A stretch of DNA of 64,000 bases from JAJDIA01 sp031555145. Its GTDB lineage: Bacteria > Bacteroidota > Bacteroidia > Bacteroidales > Tannerellaceae. The notes beneath the pieces were generated by a model that searched no databases, was not told where the DNA came from, and saw only the letters and a program-made list of their open reading frames with translations. How positions within the stretch are numbered: the first letter of the stretch is position 1; each line of letters starts with the position of its first letter. Positions 62,482 to 64,000 of this stretch are shown here, in pieces. The translations under genes and the position numbers were made by a program. The stretch is from contig JAVBUR010000005.1 of NCBI GenBank assembly GCA_031555145.1, positions 10,035 through 74,034 of the forward strand, read 5' to 3'.

Positions 62482-63294
62482 TCATTTATTACAATCACAG
62501 GGTTGAGACGGCTTTTTCATCATCCGTTCCAACACGTAGAGGAAGAAGAAAGCCGCTATCGCTCCTCCCACTATTGGCGAGAGGACGTAGACCCAGAAGA
62601 ATCCACCACAACTATCCGGAAACGCCGCGCTTCCCCATCCCGCCAACCAGGCCACCAAACGGGGACCAAGGTCGCGTGCCGGATTCAGCCCTGCCTGCGT
62701 AAGCGGTGCAATCAGGCAGATGATGGATGTAACGCTCAATCCGATAAAGACCGGCGTAATGGAATCACTTGGCCGTCCTACGTTACAGCCTTCCGTCAAT
62801 GCAAATATACAGATAAGCAGCAAGAAAGTACCGAATGCTTCGGCTGCAATTGCCAGCGGCATCGAAACAACCGCCGTACCGCCTGGATTGGGATAAAACT
62901 CACCGAAGATCTTGGCTGTACCGATTGATTCAGCCGATCCCCGCACGATCCCATGCGCGCTTTCGTAGGCTTCGATAGACGACGAAAACAACAGAAAAAT
63001 AGCCAATCCTGCCAGGATCGCCCCGACAAACTGGGCAACCAGATAGGTTGGGGCCTTACTCGCCTTCATCCGCCGACTGATAACCATCGCAATCGTAACC
63101 GCCGGATTCAGATGGGCGCACGACAAGTGCCGGGTCAGGTATATAGCCAGCATGACACCTATGCCCCAAGCCATCCCAATCTGCAGGATACTGTTGTATT
63201 CACCAAACAAGGTAGCTACCGCTACCGATCCGCACCCAAACAGCACCAAAATAAACGTGCCCAACAACTCCCCGGTAAATTCCTTTGCTCTCAT
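62482..63294 (-). CDS. Aquaporin / glycerol facilitator (MIP family)
   Basis: Inner-membrane channel of 270 residues with six helices and both NPA boxes: HLNPAVT (after helix 2) and GLNPARDLGPR (after helix 5). The Asp after the second NPAR is typical of the glycerol-facilitator branch rather than strict water channels. The C-terminal tail is cysteine-rich (CDCNK). It lies 31 bases before the COG0523 gene on the same strand, so it is probably the first gene of the aquaporin, GTPase, LytS, LytTR operon. No glycerol kinase gene is in the window. Confidence 0.93.
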   Translation of the reverse strand: MRAKEFTGELLGTFILVLFGCGSVAVATLFGEYNSILQIGMAWGIGVMLAIYLTRHLSCAHLNPAVTIAMVISRRMKASKAPTYLVAQFVGAILAGLAIFLLFSSSIEAYESAHGIVRGSAESIGTAKIFGEFYPNPGGTAVVSMPLAIAAEAFGTFLLLICIFALTEGCNVGRPSDSITPVFIGLSVTSIICLIAPLTQAGLNPARDLGPRLVAWLAGWGSAAFPDSCGGFFWVYVLSPIVGGAIAAFFFLYVLERMMKKPSQPCDCNK

Positions 63295-63468
63295 ATCTTT
63301 CTTCTCATGTATATAGATTTATTATCCAATACAAACATGGCAAATAATACGCAAACTTGTGCATAACGGGGGAGCGAAAGCGGCAAAACCCCCTCCAAAA
63401 GCGAAAATAAATCCATTCGGTTTCAAATCCAACCAGACTTGAAAGTAATTGGGTGTTCGTCGCGACGA

Positions 63469-63683
63469 TGAATGCCCGGTCACGGGCATCGTGTTCGTAG
63501 CCGTGGGTGCTGGCGAAGCCGAGCCCACGGTCAATTGGAATAACAACAATTATCATGCGCCGCTACAGCGGTGCCGCCCTACAATGACGCCACCGCTGAC
63601 GCGGCGCATAAAACACAATCCAATTACATGTCCGTGGGCTTGGACCCACGGCTACCAACACGATACCGCTGACGCGGTATTCA
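63469..63683. repeat. Nested GC-rich inverted repeat, REP- or MITE-like
   Basis: Outer arms: 63469-63541 and, inverted, 63617-63683, sharing blocks such as CCGTGGGCT and ACCCACGGCTAC. Inner arms: 63555-63573 and 63591-63609, ATGCGCCGC-2-CAGCGGTG with its complement. Small hairpins (TGCCCGGTCACGGGCA, ACCGCTGACGCGGT) sit within the arms. The whole could fold into one long cruciform. Short ORFs across it are not convincing. Confidence 0.7.
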
Positions 63684-64000
63684 CCCGCACAAAAATGTTC
63701 AAATGCTGCAAAATATGAATGCTTTTGCGAAGATGTCACTTTTGAGCAAATCCCCTGTCCCATAGGCTCTTCAGTCCAAAACATGAAAAAGCCTACACCG
63801 CTACACTAACGGGATAACCATACTGATGTTCAGTAAGATAGCGGATGTACCATTCTCGAAAATGCTACACCTTCGCTACACCCCTGGCAAATAGTCCCCC
63901 CCTGTAGCAATTGTATCAAGATACACTATTGACAACATCCTGATCCTCTATTAACAACATCATCATCCTGTATTGTCGACTCTTGCATGCACTTTTCGTC
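63684..64000. other. Right-end stretch with no recognised gene
   Basis: No ORF of convincing length or family is seen. Several short GCTACAC units (around 63800 and 63870-63890) and direct TATTAACAACATC / TATTGACAACATC repeats (near 63925-63960) are present. It may be an upstream region of a gene beyond the window. Confidence 0.4.

Noticed and set aside
63305..63784. Short ORFs across the right-end inverted repeat
   Set aside because: They are read through in several frames on both strands of a GC-rich inverted repeat; no start site or family supports them.
1..64000. CRISPR arrays, tRNA or rRNA genes, insertion sequences, phage or known defence systems
   Set aside because: No regularly spaced repeats, no tRNA-like cloverleaf or rRNA sequence, and no transposase, integrase or defence genes were recognised by reading; tRNAscan and an IS search could confirm this.

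Overview
The window reads as chromosome of a gut-type Bacteroidales, most likely Parabacteroides or a close relative. The evidence is: Bacteroidetes-type promoters (TTTG or TTGG, about 19-22 bases, TAnnTTTG), Bacteroidales-specific families (DUF3575, DUF5119, fimbrillins, DUF4301, BspA-like leucine-rich-repeat proteins), meso-diaminopimelate dehydrogenase, and many lipoprotein signals. The genus is an inference from gene content; no 16S rRNA or tRNA gene was recognised here.

Layout. 1-4737: the 3' part of a very large secreted BspA-like mosaic protein. 4853-8754: ddh, lgt, a flavodiiron protein and nagB, all on +. 8815-14592 (-): a complete MacB-type export operon (ATPase, two permeases, adaptor, TolC). 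14760-16412 (-): a small operon of an SPFH protein, an Arc-like protein and a four-helix membrane protein. 16601-18829 (-): a long Rel/Spo homologue with a degenerate hydrolase half. 18964-20484: DUF4301. 20645-25059 (-): sialate-esterase-like protein, metallo-beta-lactamase-fold protein, PHP phosphatase and kbl. kbl is divergent from an SDR-type threonine dehydrogenase (25203) and an RsbW-like ATPase (26172). 26814-33694: AraC regulator, GH95-like and GH2 glycosidases and an orphan beta-domain protein. 33732-34484 (-): SGNH hydrolase.

35236-49064 is a nine-gene fimbrial operon: DUF3575, DUF5119, then seven fimbrillin-type lipoproteins, one of which carries about 17 leucine-rich-type repeats. 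Upstream of it (34750-34966) lies a 161-base AT-rich segment bounded by two inverted 28-bp elements, each with the core AAACGTTCGT. This is the layout of a Bacteroides invertible (phase-variable) promoter.

49723-57705 is a second unusual operon: GH2 glycosidase, SGLT-type sodium symporter, a UroD-family methyltransferase without zinc ligands, a corrinoid protein, a UroD-family methyltransferase with zinc ligands, and a free-standing methionine-synthase-type reactivation domain. Together these read as a corrinoid-dependent demethylation pathway joined to glycoside hydrolysis and uptake.

The end of the window holds a thioredoxin-fold protein without its CxxC cysteines, a sugar nucleotidyltransferase, and a minus-strand operon of glycerol-facilitator-type aquaporin, COG0523/CobW GTPase, LytS-type kinase and LytTR regulator. 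It closes with a nested 215-base GC-rich inverted repeat and about 300 bases in which no gene was recognised.
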